64,000 nucleotides of DNA from Terriglobia bacterium (GTDB lineage Bacteria > Acidobacteriota > Terriglobia > Terriglobales > Acidobacteriaceae): positions 62,001-126,000 of the forward strand of contig JAIQEY010000003.1 in NCBI GenBank assembly GCA_020073565.1, read 5' to 3'. Positions 54,434 through 63,657 of the stretch are shown one piece after another. Every line of letters starts with the position of its first letter. Position 1 is the first letter of the stretch. The translations under genes were made by a program, and so were the position numbers. The notes beneath the pieces were generated by a model. It was not told the DNA's origin. It ran no database searches and was given only the letters and a program-made list of their open reading frames with translations.

Positions 54434-56350
54434 ATGTTGTCATTGGTTCAGAACGGAGAGGCGAGATTTCGCGCGCTCCTGGAGAACTGCGCTGACCTTG
54501 TCCTGCTACTGGACAGTGCAGGGCAGATCGTCTATTGCAACGCAGCTTCAGAACCGTTGCTTGGCTATAAACCCGAAGAGCTAATCGGGGATTGTGCCGT
54601 TCAGTTGATCCATCCGGAGGACCAACCTGCACTTCAGGATCTGTGCGAGCGATTGATTCGAGACGGCGAAGAGACGATCACTGCTCGCGCCCGCGTACAC
54701 CGGAAAGATGGTACGTGGAGGCTCCTCGAAGGCAGGGCCCGGAATCTCCTCGATCGTTGTGATGTGGAGGCTGTAGCAGTCAACTGCCGGGACGTCACCG
54801 ACGAAGTGCATGCGGAAGAAGACCTTCGCAAATCGAAAGAGAGATTCGCAAAGGCATTTCGATCAAGCCCGCTGGCGACCACCATCAGCACCGTCGACGA
54901 GGGCCGTTATGTGGATGTGAACGATGCGTTCCTCCAGTTGCTGAACCTGCAACGCCAGGATGTGATCGGCCGCACGGCCGTGGAAGTTGGTTTCTGGGTG
55001 GAGCCTGAGGAGCGCTCGCGCCTGCTCCAGGGACTTTGGGCATCGGGCACTGTGAAGGGGCTTCCTAACGGCATCCGGACGTCGTCGGGCCAGATCCGGG
55101 AAGTCAGCGTCTCCGCCGAATTGATCGAACTGGACGGGTTGACTTGCGTGCTGGCGATCACGCAGGACGTGAGCGAAACGAAGCAATTAGAAGAGCAGGT
55201 CCGTCAGGCGCAGAAAATGGAAGCCATTGGCCGCCTGGCCGGGGGAGTGGCCCATGACTTTAACAACGTGCTGAGCGTGGTCATGGGTTATAGCGACCTT
55301 GCGCTGGAGCGCCTCGATCCGTCACACCCTGTGGCCAGGAATCTTTCCCAGATCAAGAAGGCGGCGAAGGGAGCGGCTGCGCTGACGCGGCAACTGCTGG
55401 CCTTCAGCCGGCAGCAAATCCTATTCCCGCGCGTGCTCGACCTCAACTCGGTGGTGAACAATCTGAACGACATGCTGCTGCGATTGATTGGAGAGGACGT
55501 CTCGCTGACCTTCAAAGCCGGCGACGGTCTGGGTTCGATTGAGGCCGATCTCGGCCAGGTGCAGCAGATTCTGATGAACCTGGTCGTCAACGGACGGGAT
55601 GCGATGCCGACCGGAGGCAGGATCATCATCGAAACCTCGAATGTCGATCTGCAAGAGGGCTACGTGGGCGCCAATGCGCCGGCCATGTCTCCGGGCCGCT
55701 ATGTCATGCTCTCGGTCAGCGATACGGGCTGCGGCATGGATGAGAAAACGATGGCTTACATCTTTGAGCCATTCTTCACGACCAAAGGGCCAGGGCAAGG
55801 CACAGGGCTTGGACTGTCGACCGTATACGGCATCGTGAAGCAGAGCAACGGAAACATCTGGGTGTACAGCGAACCAGGGGCAGGAACTACGTTCAAGCTC
55901 TACTTCCCGCGGGTCGAGGCGTATCCCAAATCCATGGCCAGTCCAGTCGCTGAACTTGCGTCTGTCGGCGGATCAGAGACCATTCTGGTTGTGGAAGACG
56001 ACGATTCCCTGCGCACACTGACGGTCGCCCTGCTCGCAGGCGCCGGCTATAAAGTGCTCGAGGCAGCCAATGCCGAGATGGCAATCTGCCTGGCAGAGGA
56101 GCATAAGGAGGCTATCGATATCGTTCTGACCGATGTAATCATGCCGGGAATGAGCGGAAGAGAATTAGCCCAGCGAGTGCGGGCGTTACGACCCGAGATG
56201 AAGGTTCTGCTGATGTCGGGCTATGCCCCAGATATGATCGCTCGCTACGGAGCCATGGAACCCAGCGTCGCGCTGATTGAAAAACCATTCACCAGACACT
56301 CGTTGCTGGCAGCGCTGTCAACAGTTCTCTGCGAAAAGCGGGCAAGTTAG
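54434..56350 (+). CDS. PAS-domain hybrid sensor histidine kinase
   Basis: 638-residue soluble sensor kinase without transmembrane helices. PAS domain 1 about 8-130 (FRALLENCADLVLLLDS, GYKPEELIGD), PAS domain 2 about 140-250 (LLNLQRQDVIGRTAVEVGF). The dimerisation domain has the phospho-His in GGVAHDFNNVLSVVMG, and the ATPase domain the N box (LMNLVVNGRDAM) and DTGCGMDEK, EPFFTTKGPGQGTGLGL. A C-terminal receiver has Asp in IDIVLTDVIMPGMSG. ATG 54434 follows AGAGG. Cytoplasmic sensing through PAS (redox, ligand or gas) is inferred. It probably signals to the NtrC-like regulator upstream. Confidence 0.92.
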   Translation: MLSLVQNGEARFRALLENCADLVLLLDSAGQIVYCNAASEPLLGYKPEELIGDCAVQLIHPEDQPALQDLCERLIRDGEETITARARVHRKDGTWRLLEGRARNLLDRCDVEAVAVNCRDVTDEVHAEEDLRKSKERFAKAFRSSPLATTISTVDEGRYVDVNDAFLQLLNLQRQDVIGRTAVEVGFWVEPEERSRLLQGLWASGTVKGLPNGIRTSSGQIREVSVSAELIELDGLTCVLAITQDVSETKQLEEQVRQAQKMEAIGRLAGGVAHDFNNVLSVVMGYSDLALERLDPSHPVARNLSQIKKAAKGAAALTRQLLAFSRQQILFPRVLDLNSVVNNLNDMLLRLIGEDVSLTFKAGDGLGSIEADLGQVQQILMNLVVNGRDAMPTGGRIIIETSNVDLQEGYVGANAPAMSPGRYVMLSVSDTGCGMDEKTMAYIFEPFFTTKGPGQGTGLGLSTVYGIVKQSNGNIWVYSEPGAGTTFKLYFPRVEAYPKSMASPVAELASVGGSETILVVEDDDSLRTLTVALLAGAGYKVLEAANAEMAICLAEEHKEAIDIVLTDVIMPGMSGRELAQRVRALRPEMKVLLMSGYAPDMIARYGAMEPSVALIEKPFTRHSLLAALSTVLCEKRAS

Positions 56351-56440
56351 AGCACGCGAGTTGCGGGGCTGCTCACAGCCTGTCTACTGGAACAGACTGG
56401 TTATCCGGTCCGTGAATCGACCCGTTCGCCGCCGACTGGT

Positions 56441-57622
56441 TTAGATAATGATATGTTCGGGGCGAATCTCACGGTCCTGCTCCATCAGAATTGTCGCCCT
56501 CTCAATCACATTCCTCAACTCGCGAACATTGCCGGGCCAGGTGTGCTGCTGGAGCACTGAGACCGCTTCGGCGGTGAGGGTCACGTTCTGGGGACAGAAC
56601 TTCGCGAGAAAACTTTGCGTCAGCAACCCAAGATCTTCCATGCGCTCTCGCAAGGGGGTCAGTTCAATCGGGAAAATCGAAAGCCGGTAAAAAAGATCCT
56701 CACGAAAATTTCTTTGCTGCACGAGCTGCCGCAGATTGGAATTGGTCGCCGCGATGATGCGAACGTCGACCCGAAACGTGTCGGTGCTTCCCAGCCTCTG
56801 AACTTCTCCCTGTTCGAGGAAGCGCAGCAGTTTTGATTGCAAACCAAGAGGCAACTCGCCGATTTCGTCCAGAAACAGTGTTCCGCCCTGCGCGGCATGA
56901 ATCCGGCCAATTCTGGATTGCACGGCGCCCGTGAAGGCGCCCTTTACGAATCCGAATAATTCGGCTTCCAGAAGCGCCTCGGGAATGGCCGCGCAGTTAA
57001 TCACGACCATGGGTTTCAGGCGCCTGGAACTCAACTGGTGTATGGCGCGCGCGACGACGTCCTTGCCGGTACCGCTCTCGCCGGTAATGACCACCGTGGT
57101 GTCGCGCTGCGCTACCAAACGAACCAGGGAATATAGCCGCTGCACCGAGGGCGCGGCACCGACAAAGCCCGGCAAGTCGGTTTGCGGAGTCTTCTCGCCT
57201 TCCAGAAAGGGAGCCGGCTTGGCGACTCCCAGGCGGAGGGGAGCGGCGCGCTCAATTTTGCGTACGACCTCAAAGCAGATCGACTCCGGAGATGGGGCTG
57301 CCATGACCGGCTGACCGGTGTGGGGATTTACAGGCACGATGGTTACGGCCGGATACTGCGACTGAACAATGTCTCTGAAGTCTTCTGCTCTAAGGTCCGG
57401 AAGCCTCGGATCCAGCATGACGAGGGTAACGTTATCGGAGTGGATCTTCTCCAAAGCTTCCGCACCGCTAACGGCTTCCTGTAAGTCCCAGAGATCGGAC
57501 TGCAAGCTGGAGAGGAGTTCGCGACGTAGCTCGTGATTCGAGCTTACGATGAGCAGACCCACTTGACTTCTGCAAGGGCCGTGATCCGCCAGTAACGCCT
57601 GCGATGTTGCCGCGCTAGACAT
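56441..57622 (-). CDS. NtrC-like AAA+ regulator lacking a DNA-binding domain
   Basis: 393-residue protein. The N-terminal receiver-like domain keeps a possible phosphoryl Asp71 (LVMLDPRLPDL) but has VSSNH where the acidic pair should be. The AAA+ domain is complete: Walker A GESGTGKD, sigma54 loop KGAFTGAVQ, Walker B GGTLFLDEIGEL, and TWPGNVRELRNVIERA. It stops shortly after (RPEHIII), with no Fis-type helix-turn-helix; the stop is not followed by in-frame HTH-like sequence. It may activate sigma54 promoters from solution, as known for a few HTH-less family members. It overlaps the preceding kinase-like gene by eight bases, so translation is coupled. Confidence 0.87.
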   Translation of the reverse strand: MSSAATSQALLADHGPCRSQVGLLIVSSNHELRRELLSSLQSDLWDLQEAVSGAEALEKIHSDNVTLVMLDPRLPDLRAEDFRDIVQSQYPAVTIVPVNPHTGQPVMAAPSPESICFEVVRKIERAAPLRLGVAKPAPFLEGEKTPQTDLPGFVGAAPSVQRLYSLVRLVAQRDTTVVITGESGTGKDVVARAIHQLSSRRLKPMVVINCAAIPEALLEAELFGFVKGAFTGAVQSRIGRIHAAQGGTLFLDEIGELPLGLQSKLLRFLEQGEVQRLGSTDTFRVDVRIIAATNSNLRQLVQQRNFREDLFYRLSIFPIELTPLRERMEDLGLLTQSFLAKFCPQNVTLTAEAVSVLQQHTWPGNVRELRNVIERATILMEQDREIRPEHIII

Positions 57623-58334
57623 GCATGCTCCTCATTTTCTCTGTATTTGATCTGGCAGCCACGATCGAGGCGCTCGGCAGCAATATATCCATCGAGCATG
57701 GAACGCGACCTCGCCGGAACTCACCACCCGTGCTGACGACCAGGGTATGGGCGAGATCGAAACGTGCGCTCATGGCGTCAGGTTCCATGCGGCAGTTCGT
57801 TTCGGGCAGGATGTGAACCACAACATTGGGGCCGGCGGATTCTATCGATACGGACAAGTTGTCTCCGCTTTGCATGCGGCTGAGCAGGGTGGTTAGGACC
57901 AGGCGAAGCGCCAAAGTTGTCCGGCTGCGCGAAACCTTGATCGCATGGTCAGCGAGGTCCTCGCCCATCTTTGCATTGGTAGCTTTTGCCACACACTTGA
58001 CCCCACTGGTTACGAAGCTGGTTTGTAGCTCCTGCACGACTTCTTTCACGAGGGCGGAGGCTGTGATTTCTACAACATCTTCGGCAGGCTCCTGCAAGCG
58101 GATGAGGCGACGAAGATGGTCAAAAGAATTCGAAACTCGCCGGAGTTGCTCAATGGCGTGGACTACGGAACCTTTGTGGTCGCTCTCGGATTTAGCTTGC
58201 AGCATTAGCTCGAGCAAGCCCTGAAGCACTGTTAAAGGCTGGGCAGCGTCGTGCAGGCCACGCGACACCGCACCGGCGACCTTCCGATCAATCGCACTCC
58301 AAGATGCTCGATTTGCGACATCCAATGACATCAC
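57615..58334 (-). CDS. Histidine-kinase-like protein with degenerate ATPase domain
   Basis: 239-residue protein. Residues 15-90 resemble a dimerisation/phosphoacceptor domain (VAGAVSRGLHDAAQPLTVLQGLL, His28 in GLHDAAQPL), but the following region lacks clear N, G1 and G2 boxes of the ATPase domain; only a weak LRLVLTTLLSRM in place of the N box is visible. No membrane helix. Stop codon overlaps the start of the NtrC-like gene by eight bases, so the pair probably works together, perhaps as a phosphotransfer or inhibitory partner. Confidence 0.7.
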   Translation of the reverse strand: MMSLDVANRASWSAIDRKVAGAVSRGLHDAAQPLTVLQGLLELMLQAKSESDHKGSVVHAIEQLRRVSNSFDHLRRLIRLQEPAEDVVEITASALVKEVVQELQTSFVTSGVKCVAKATNAKMGEDLADHAIKVSRSRTTLALRLVLTTLLSRMQSGDNLSVSIESAGPNVVVHILPETNCRMEPDAMSARFDLAHTLVVSTGGEFRRGRVPCSMDILLPSASIVAARSNTEKMRSMHV

Positions 58335-58359
58335 TCACCTCTCCCCGGAAACGATCTCA

Positions 58360-58510
58360 AAACTTTTGAGGGTTCAGGAAAGCGACCCTCGGGGGCTAAA
58401 GCGCTCATTTTTTCGGCTCTGAGCGGCACGGCTGAAGCCTTGCCCGTCCCAAAACCTGTGCGAATCGGAGTTTTTCCGCAAGCTGTGAAGCCGTGCCCTG
58501 CCCAAAACCG
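58360..58510. repeat. Second repeat type, diverged copy
   Basis: Contains GGGGGCTAAAGCGC, GAGTTTTTCCGCAAGCTGTG and two versions of CCGTGCCCTGCCCAAAACC; the same strings occur around 60980-61075 (CCGCAAGCTGTGAAG, GTGCCCTTCCCAACACCCGC). It fills the gap 58335-58526. Confidence 0.65.
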
Positions 58511-58526
58511 ATTCTTGAAACCAGAA

Positions 58527-59264
58527 CTAGTTGTCTGACAGGACGTAACCGACACCCCGGATGGTACGCACCAGTTTGGTCGGAGCGTCGGCATCGACCT
58601 TGTCCCGAACGTACTTCACATACACATCCACCAGGTTCTTAGCGTCGTCGTAAGCGGCCTTCCACACGTGCTCCATGATCATGGCCCGGGTCACTGGACG
58701 CCGCGCATTCATCATCAGGTATTCAAGCAAGGCAAACTCTTTGGCCGTGAGATCGATCCTCTTGCCGGCCCTTTCGACCCGAAGTTCGTCCCGGTTCAAT
58801 ATCAGATCGGATACCTGGATGGTTCCCATGGAACGGTGGCTATTGCGGCGCAAAAGGGCACGGGTCCTGGCGGTCAACTCCTGAAAGGAAAACGGCTTAA
58901 TCAGGCAGTCGTCCGCTCCCGAGTCGAGCGCCATGACGCGATCTTCCAGGCCGCTCCTCGCCGTCAACACCATGATGGGCAGGTGTGGGTTAAGAGGCCG
59001 GACTTGTTTCAGTAGGGAAACGCCGTCAAGCTTGGGCAGGTTCAAATCGAGGATCAACAAGTCGTACTTGCTGCCCGTGGTCGCCTGGACGGCTGCTTCG
59101 CCATCGTGAACGATATCCACCGCGTAGGTCTCGCCCTGCAACCCACGTTGAAGAAAGTGGGCGAGGGGAACATCGTCCTCCGCCACCAACACTTGAACGG
59201 CGTGGGCACGCGCCGCATCGGACCTGGCTGCGACCTTCGAAAATACTGCCATATTGTTTTCCAT
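58527..59264 (-). CDS. OmpR/PhoB-family response regulator
   Basis: 245-residue regulator. Receiver: VLVAEDDVPLAHFL, phosphoryl Asp in DLLILDLNLPKLDG, Thr in MVLTARSG and Lys in CLIKPFSF. Winged-helix output domain: RIDLTAKEFALLEYLMMN, VTRAMIMEHVW, VDVYVKYVRDKVD and TIRGVGYVL, all typical. ATG 59264 or ATG 59252 (the latter behind GGAAAA) are the plausible starts; the frame to 59345 has an unlikely N terminus. No kinase is next to it; the kinase-like gene at 57615 on the same strand lacks a normal ATPase domain. Confidence 0.92.
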   Translation of the reverse strand: MENNMAVFSKVAARSDAARAHAVQVLVAEDDVPLAHFLQRGLQGETYAVDIVHDGEAAVQATTGSKYDLLILDLNLPKLDGVSLLKQVRPLNPHLPIMVLTARSGLEDRVMALDSGADDCLIKPFSFQELTARTRALLRRNSHRSMGTIQVSDLILNRDELRVERAGKRIDLTAKEFALLEYLMMNARRPVTRAMIMEHVWKAAYDDAKNLVDVYVKYVRDKVDADAPTKLVRTIRGVGYVLSDN

Positions 59265-59619
59265 AGTCTGTTTGAGGCAATTTTGCTGGAATCGAACGGT
59301 CTGTTTCGGGCAGATTGAGGTGCGCTCCTCGAGAGAGCGCACCAAATTGCACGATCAGCCCGGGGGAGGGCGGTCAAGCTGTTTTTCCTGACGCAGACTT
59401 CAATGCAATTAGAACGCCCTTATCAGAACCTAATCTATCTCTATGAAATGCAGTTGGTTCGGAGCGCACCAACCAGAATGGGAATCTGAAGACTGTCCCC
59501 AATCCGTGAAGAGTGTCACGAATTAGAACGGTCTCAGGCTTGTGCTTATGCGCCTCTAATGGTCGTGGGGACAAAGGAACGATCTGTAGCCCGCCCCTCA
59601 GATGGGGCTGTTACGAAAC

Positions 59620-59715
59620 TCGGTCGTCCCTCCGGGACTTGACTGATCTTTCCCACTTTCCCAGCGCTGAAGCGCTGGGCTAAGTTCGATCGCCCCCTCC
59701 GGGGCTGATCTTTTT
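59620..59715. repeat. Dispersed palindromic repeat, copy 5
   Basis: GTCGTCCCTCCGGGACTTGA, CCCAGCGCTGAAGCGCTGGGCT and GATCGCCCCCTCCGGGGCTG. The remainder of 59265-59830 shows no supported gene. Confidence 0.8.
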
Positions 59716-59830
59716 GGTTGTTCTTCCACCGCCACCACCACAAGGTGAGTTTCGTAACAGCCTCTCAAATGGAGACGGCTTCCTGGTAGCAGGAGGGCAC
59801 GAGTGAGACTCGCGTCCTTCCCTTCTCGGG

Positions 59831-60598
59831 TCAGCCGTGGGCGGGTTCGAGGATCAGGACTTTTCTTTCCTGATCGCCACCGTTGGTCGACTTGATTCTC
59901 ATCGTGCCGTGGGGGCTGTCCATCTTCTCTCCGTCCTTAATCTGGTGATGCGAAGTCAAAACGTACTGCGCGACCTGGAACAGGTATTCGACCATCAACG
60001 GGGCGGGATCGGGTTGCCGGGCCAGGTAGATCTCGGGCGCTTCAAACTGCGTCATTCCCTTGGTGTGGAGAGCACCGGCCTCGGCGTTGAAACGCGCCGC
60101 GACCCACAGCGTGAGCGGGTAGAGTCCGGTATCAAGCATTTCGCGGGCGGTCACCGTAAATTTCTTTGCCGGGTTCAGGGCTGACCCATTGAGCCAGCAA
60201 ACGGCCAGCGCGTCGGTGACGGAGACCAGAGCGGCGATAGCTCGGGTAAGATCGCGGGCCAGCGTGAGGCCGCCACGACGTTCCGCGGAGCCGGCGACTT
60301 CCAGGTGCGCCGGGTGAAGAGCGAGCGCCGGACCGGCGGTTGGCCAGTGCAGCGTCGCGCGGACGACCGAATCCGTGATGGGTTGCGGAACCGGCGTGTG
60401 ATGCAGTTCGAGGGCAAAGTTGGATTGGCCCGATCGGAAGAAGGCGCGGTGAAGTTCCTTGCCGGTTTTCTCCAGCAGTCCCTGGGGCCAGCTTCGATGG
60501 AATTCGCTGAGAAGGTCCGGAACATGCAAAGGGCGGTTGCTGGCAAGGTAAATGACGGCCCCGATTTTGTGGGGTTCGGTCTGGGGGTGGGCGGACAT
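59831..60598 (-). CDS. DUF4261-like protein, function unknown
   Basis: 255-residue protein from ATG 60598 (a TTG extension to 60625 is possible). It resembles DUF4261 proteins: an N-terminal alpha/beta part (KIGAVIYLASNRPLHVPDLLSEF) and a C-terminal part with WVAARFNAEAGALHTKGMTQFEAPEI, where 'TKGM-x-x-F-x-x-PE' is a recognisable family segment. No signal peptide, membrane helix or catalytic motif. It stands alone between repeat-rich gaps. Confidence 0.7.
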   Translation of the reverse strand: MSAHPQTEPHKIGAVIYLASNRPLHVPDLLSEFHRSWPQGLLEKTGKELHRAFFRSGQSNFALELHHTPVPQPITDSVVRATLHWPTAGPALALHPAHLEVAGSAERRGGLTLARDLTRAIAALVSVTDALAVCWLNGSALNPAKKFTVTAREMLDTGLYPLTLWVAARFNAEAGALHTKGMTQFEAPEIYLARQPDPAPLMVEYLFQVAQYVLTSHHQIKDGEKMDSPHGTMRIKSTNGGDQERKVLILEPAHG

Positions 60599-60859
60599 GG
60601 TGCGGGGAGATGGTCCCTGATTCAACTATCGCCCGGAAGAGGAGGAGGGGGCAGTCGGAATCATCCTTTTGTAAGGCACGAAAGGGCGGCCTCTAATCCA
60701 AGCGCAGGGATGCGATGGCGAGCATGATTAGGAATCCAACGATGCCGGCTTGGCGGCGCGAGGGAAAGAGGCTGTGGAGAGAGTCGCAGAAGGGGCAAGA
60801 AGCACAACTCTGGCGCTATGAGCGCGGACACGTCTTCGATGACTTAATGGCCGACTGAG

Positions 60860-61080
60860 GAGGCTGCAGAAAAACTCTTTCGCGACCGATATCTTGATCT
60901 CAGCGGCTAAAGCCGCCAATGGAAACAAAGGCTCTATCGCAGCGCTGAAGCGCTGCGCCACCCAAAAACAAGTGCAACTTTGCGTTTTCCCGCAAGCTGT
61001 GAAGTGGTGCCCTTCCCAACACCCGCGCGAATGACAGTTTTTCCGCACTTTCTGGAACTCGTGCCCTTGCCCTTTCGCGG
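60860..61080. repeat. Second repeat type, copy 2
   Basis: AAAAACTCTTTCGCGACCG, ATATCTTGATCTCAGCGGC, TAAAGCCGCCAATGG, GCAGCGCTGAAGCGCTGCGCC, CAAGTGCAACTT as at 51484-51612, then CCGCAAGCTGTGAAG as at 58.4 kb. It lies in the gap 60599-61121, which otherwise holds no supported gene. Confidence 0.8.
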
Positions 61081-61121
61081 TGCAATTTGATTTCTCCCGC
61101 AGAAAAAGCGGAATGGCCGGA

Positions 61122-61619
61122 TCACTTCTCCTGGAACTCCAGCCAGCTTCCGGTCTTGCCGAAGTACATGCGCAGGCTGCACACCTTCGGTGATAGACGC
61201 CCAAACAACACTCGAAACTGCTTGTCGGGTTCACTGACCTGACCGATTTGCATCGGGACGCGCAACAAGTCCTGATGCTCATCATATTTGCTGCCGGCGG
61301 TAACATTCTTGTTCAAGACCAGGGTCCAACTATCTTTTTGCGGAATAAAGTACATGCTGTAGGCGCCGATGGGGATCTCCGAGTTACCCACTGAGAGCGC
61401 TGCCTCGGTAAACAAGAGCATCGGTGTCTTACCCGGTGTCCACAACTTCCCTGCAGGTAACTCCTGGCCTGCGGTTGATTCTTCCGTGTACAGAACGCTC
61501 ACTTGCTTGCCATCTTGAAAGGTGCAAACAGCGGAATCGTTGTTTGCAGACGGTTGTTGAGCAAAGCCAGCGTTGACCATGCCGCACAGGAGCCCTGCGC
61601 AGATCGCAACTCGATTCAT
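61122..61619 (-). CDS. DUF2911-like secreted protein
   Basis: 165-residue protein from ATG 61619 behind GGGAGAG. A signal peptide is visible (VAICAGLLCGMVNAGFAQQ). The mature part contains KLWTPGKTPMLLFTEAALSVGNSEI, IPIGAYSMYFIP and SWTLVLNK, the pattern of DUF2911 proteins ('W-x-x-G-x-N-x-x-T', then 'G-x-Y-x-x-F-x-I-P'), which are small beta-rich exported proteins of unknown function common in Acidobacteriota and Bacteroidota. Two cysteines (SAVCTFQ and KVCSLRM) might form a disulfide. The longer frame to 61946 is not supported. The 400-base gap on its 5' side, up to lysS, shows nothing else. Confidence 0.78.
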   Translation of the reverse strand: MNRVAICAGLLCGMVNAGFAQQPSANNDSAVCTFQDGKQVSVLYTEESTAGQELPAGKLWTPGKTPMLLFTEAALSVGNSEIPIGAYSMYFIPQKDSWTLVLNKNVTAGSKYDEHQDLLRVPMQIGQVSEPDKQFRVLFGRLSPKVCSLRMYFGKTGSWLEFQEK

Positions 61620-62019
61620 CGTTTCTCTCCCTTCATGCCTTGTCTCTTCTTTGTAGGCCACACGAAACTCTGTTCGTACTGGCGGTCGAGGATGGCGGCC
61701 GGGTCTTTTGTGAACGTCTTTCCATCCCGTGGATTCTTGCTCACACGGTTGGTCACGGGGGTGATCGGCGGCTTCTACCAAAAAAAGGGCGGGGGATGGC
61801 CGGGCGCCCCAGCTGTTCACATCCAGCAGTATAGCTCTCCGGAGAGCCAGTGGCGGCTCAACGTGCAGTGCCCAGGTCGCTCGAAACTTGGGACGCCGGA
61901 CCGGACAAGTGACGGGCACGGGATAGAGAGGCGCGACGGACCACAACGCATGTTTATAATCAAAGATTCGCCCGCTGTTTTCTGGCAGTCCGAATTCCTA
62001 CGGCGTTCAAGGACACTCA

Positions 62020-63576
62020 TTGGCACTCGACGAAAATATCTATGAGATCCGGCGTGAGAAGCTGAAGAAGATTGAGGCTCTCGGGCAGCCGGCGTATCCG
62101 CGGAAGTACAGCTTCAGCCACACCGTGCCGCAAATTCTGGCCGAGTACGGCGGGCAGACGGCGGAGGAACTGGAAACGCCGCGGGTGACGGTGCGCGCGG
62201 CCGGGCGCATCATGGCGATCCGGTTGATGGGCAAGGCTGGGTTTGCGCACCTGCAGCAGGACGGGCAGCGGCTGCAGATTTACGTCAAGAAAGACGCGGT
62301 CGGCGAAGCGGGCTTTGAACTCTGGAAACTGCTCGACCTGGGCGATCACATTGGCGTGCGCGGATATCTGTTCCGCACGCGCACGGGCGAGCTCAGTATC
62401 CATGCAGAGGAACTGACGTTCCTTTCGAAAGACCTGCTCCCGCTGCCGGAGAAGTGGCATGGGCTGACCGACGTCGAGCTGCGCTACCGGCAACGGTATG
62501 TCGATCTGGTCATGAACCCGGAAGTGCGCGAGGTCTTTTTGAAACGCAGCAAGCTGGTGCAGTCGCTGCGGCGGTACTTCGACGGGCACGGTTTCGTGGA
62601 AGTTGAGACGCCGATGATGCAGCCGATTGCCGGCGGGGCGGTGGCTCGTCCGTTCAAGACTCATCACAACACGCTGGATATGGATTTGTTTTTGCGGATT
62701 GCTCCGGAACTTTATCTGAAGCGGCTGACGGTGGGCGGATTCGATCGCGTGTATGAGATTAATCGCAACTTCCGCAATGAAGGCATCGGATGGCGTTGGA
62801 ACCCTGAGTTCACCATGCTGGAGGCTTATCAGGCCTACACGGATTATCTCGGCATTCTGGACACGACGCAGGCTGCGATTGAACAGGCGGTGAAAGACGT
62901 CACGGGTGGCACGAAGACGAAGTGGGGCGAGGATGAGATCGACTGGTCGCACGCGAACTGGCGGCGGATGACGATGCGGGAGGCGATCTCGAAATTCTGG
63001 CCGGAAAAGGCCGGGGTGGCGCCGTCGCGGAGCGATTTCGCTTCCCATGATTCGGTGCGGGAACTGGTGAATCGCGTGCGCGCGGCGGGAGTCAACCTGG
63101 CTTACGATGCGGCGGAACCGGTGGGCAAGACGATTGCCGGTTTGTTCGAGGCGATCGCGGAAGAACACCTGATGCAGCCGACCATTATTTACGAGTTCCC
63201 TACCGCAGTGTCTCCGCTGTCGAAACAGAAGCCGGATGAGCCGGACTGGACCGAGCGTTTCGAGATGTTTGCGGGACAGATGGAGATTTCGAATGGCTTC
63301 AGCGAATTGAACGATCCCGAGGATCAGCGACAGCGCTTTGAGGCGCAACTGAAGGAACGCGAGCGCGGTGACGAAGAAGCCCACCAGATGGACGAGGACT
63401 ACATTCGAGCGCTGTCGTATGGCATGCCTCCGGCGGGAGGCGTGGGTGTGGGACTGGACCGGCTGGCGATGCTATTCACTGACTCGCATACGATCCGGGA
63501 TGTGATTCTGTTTCCGCTGCTTCGGCCAGAGAAACACTTAACCGTGGAGGACGCTGAGAACGCTAAGAAACAATAG
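62020..63576 (+). CDS. lysS: Lysyl-tRNA synthetase, class II
   Basis: 518-residue enzyme charging tRNA-Lys. N-terminal OB-fold anticodon-binding domain about 55-165 (VRAAGRIMAIRLMGKAGFAHL). Class II motif 2 is YEINRNFRNEGIGWRWNPEF, and motif 3 GGVGVGLDRLAMLFTDS near the C terminus. The reading frame starts at TTG 62020, preceded by AAGGA at a suitable distance; no ATG in frame gives a better start. Length fits the family (about 500). It is convergent with the cytochrome gene, with a GTCCGCG hairpin between them. Confidence 0.95.
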   Translation: MALDENIYEIRREKLKKIEALGQPAYPRKYSFSHTVPQILAEYGGQTAEELETPRVTVRAAGRIMAIRLMGKAGFAHLQQDGQRLQIYVKKDAVGEAGFELWKLLDLGDHIGVRGYLFRTRTGELSIHAEELTFLSKDLLPLPEKWHGLTDVELRYRQRYVDLVMNPEVREVFLKRSKLVQSLRRYFDGHGFVEVETPMMQPIAGGAVARPFKTHHNTLDMDLFLRIAPELYLKRLTVGGFDRVYEINRNFRNEGIGWRWNPEFTMLEAYQAYTDYLGILDTTQAAIEQAVKDVTGGTKTKWGEDEIDWSHANWRRMTMREAISKFWPEKAGVAPSRSDFASHDSVRELVNRVRAAGVNLAYDAAEPVGKTIAGLFEAIAEEHLMQPTIIYEFPTAVSPLSKQKPDEPDWTERFEMFAGQMEISNGFSELNDPEDQRQRFEAQLKERERGDEEAHQMDEDYIRALSYGMPPAGGVGVGLDRLAMLFTDSHTIRDVILFPLLRPEKHLTVEDAENAKKQ

Positions 63577-63630
63577 CTTCCTTCGCGGTCAGGAACGCCT
63601 CGTCGATCGGTTTTTGCTGACGCAGGCAGA

Positions 63631-63650
63631 CGCGGACAGGAGTGTCCGCG
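63631..63650. terminator. GTCCGCG hairpin between convergent genes
   Basis: CGCGGACA-GGAG-TGTCCGCG, same family as 36632-36697 and 41402-41423. No T-run is adjacent, so its role as a terminator is uncertain. Confidence 0.4.
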
Positions 63651-63657
63651 CCACACT

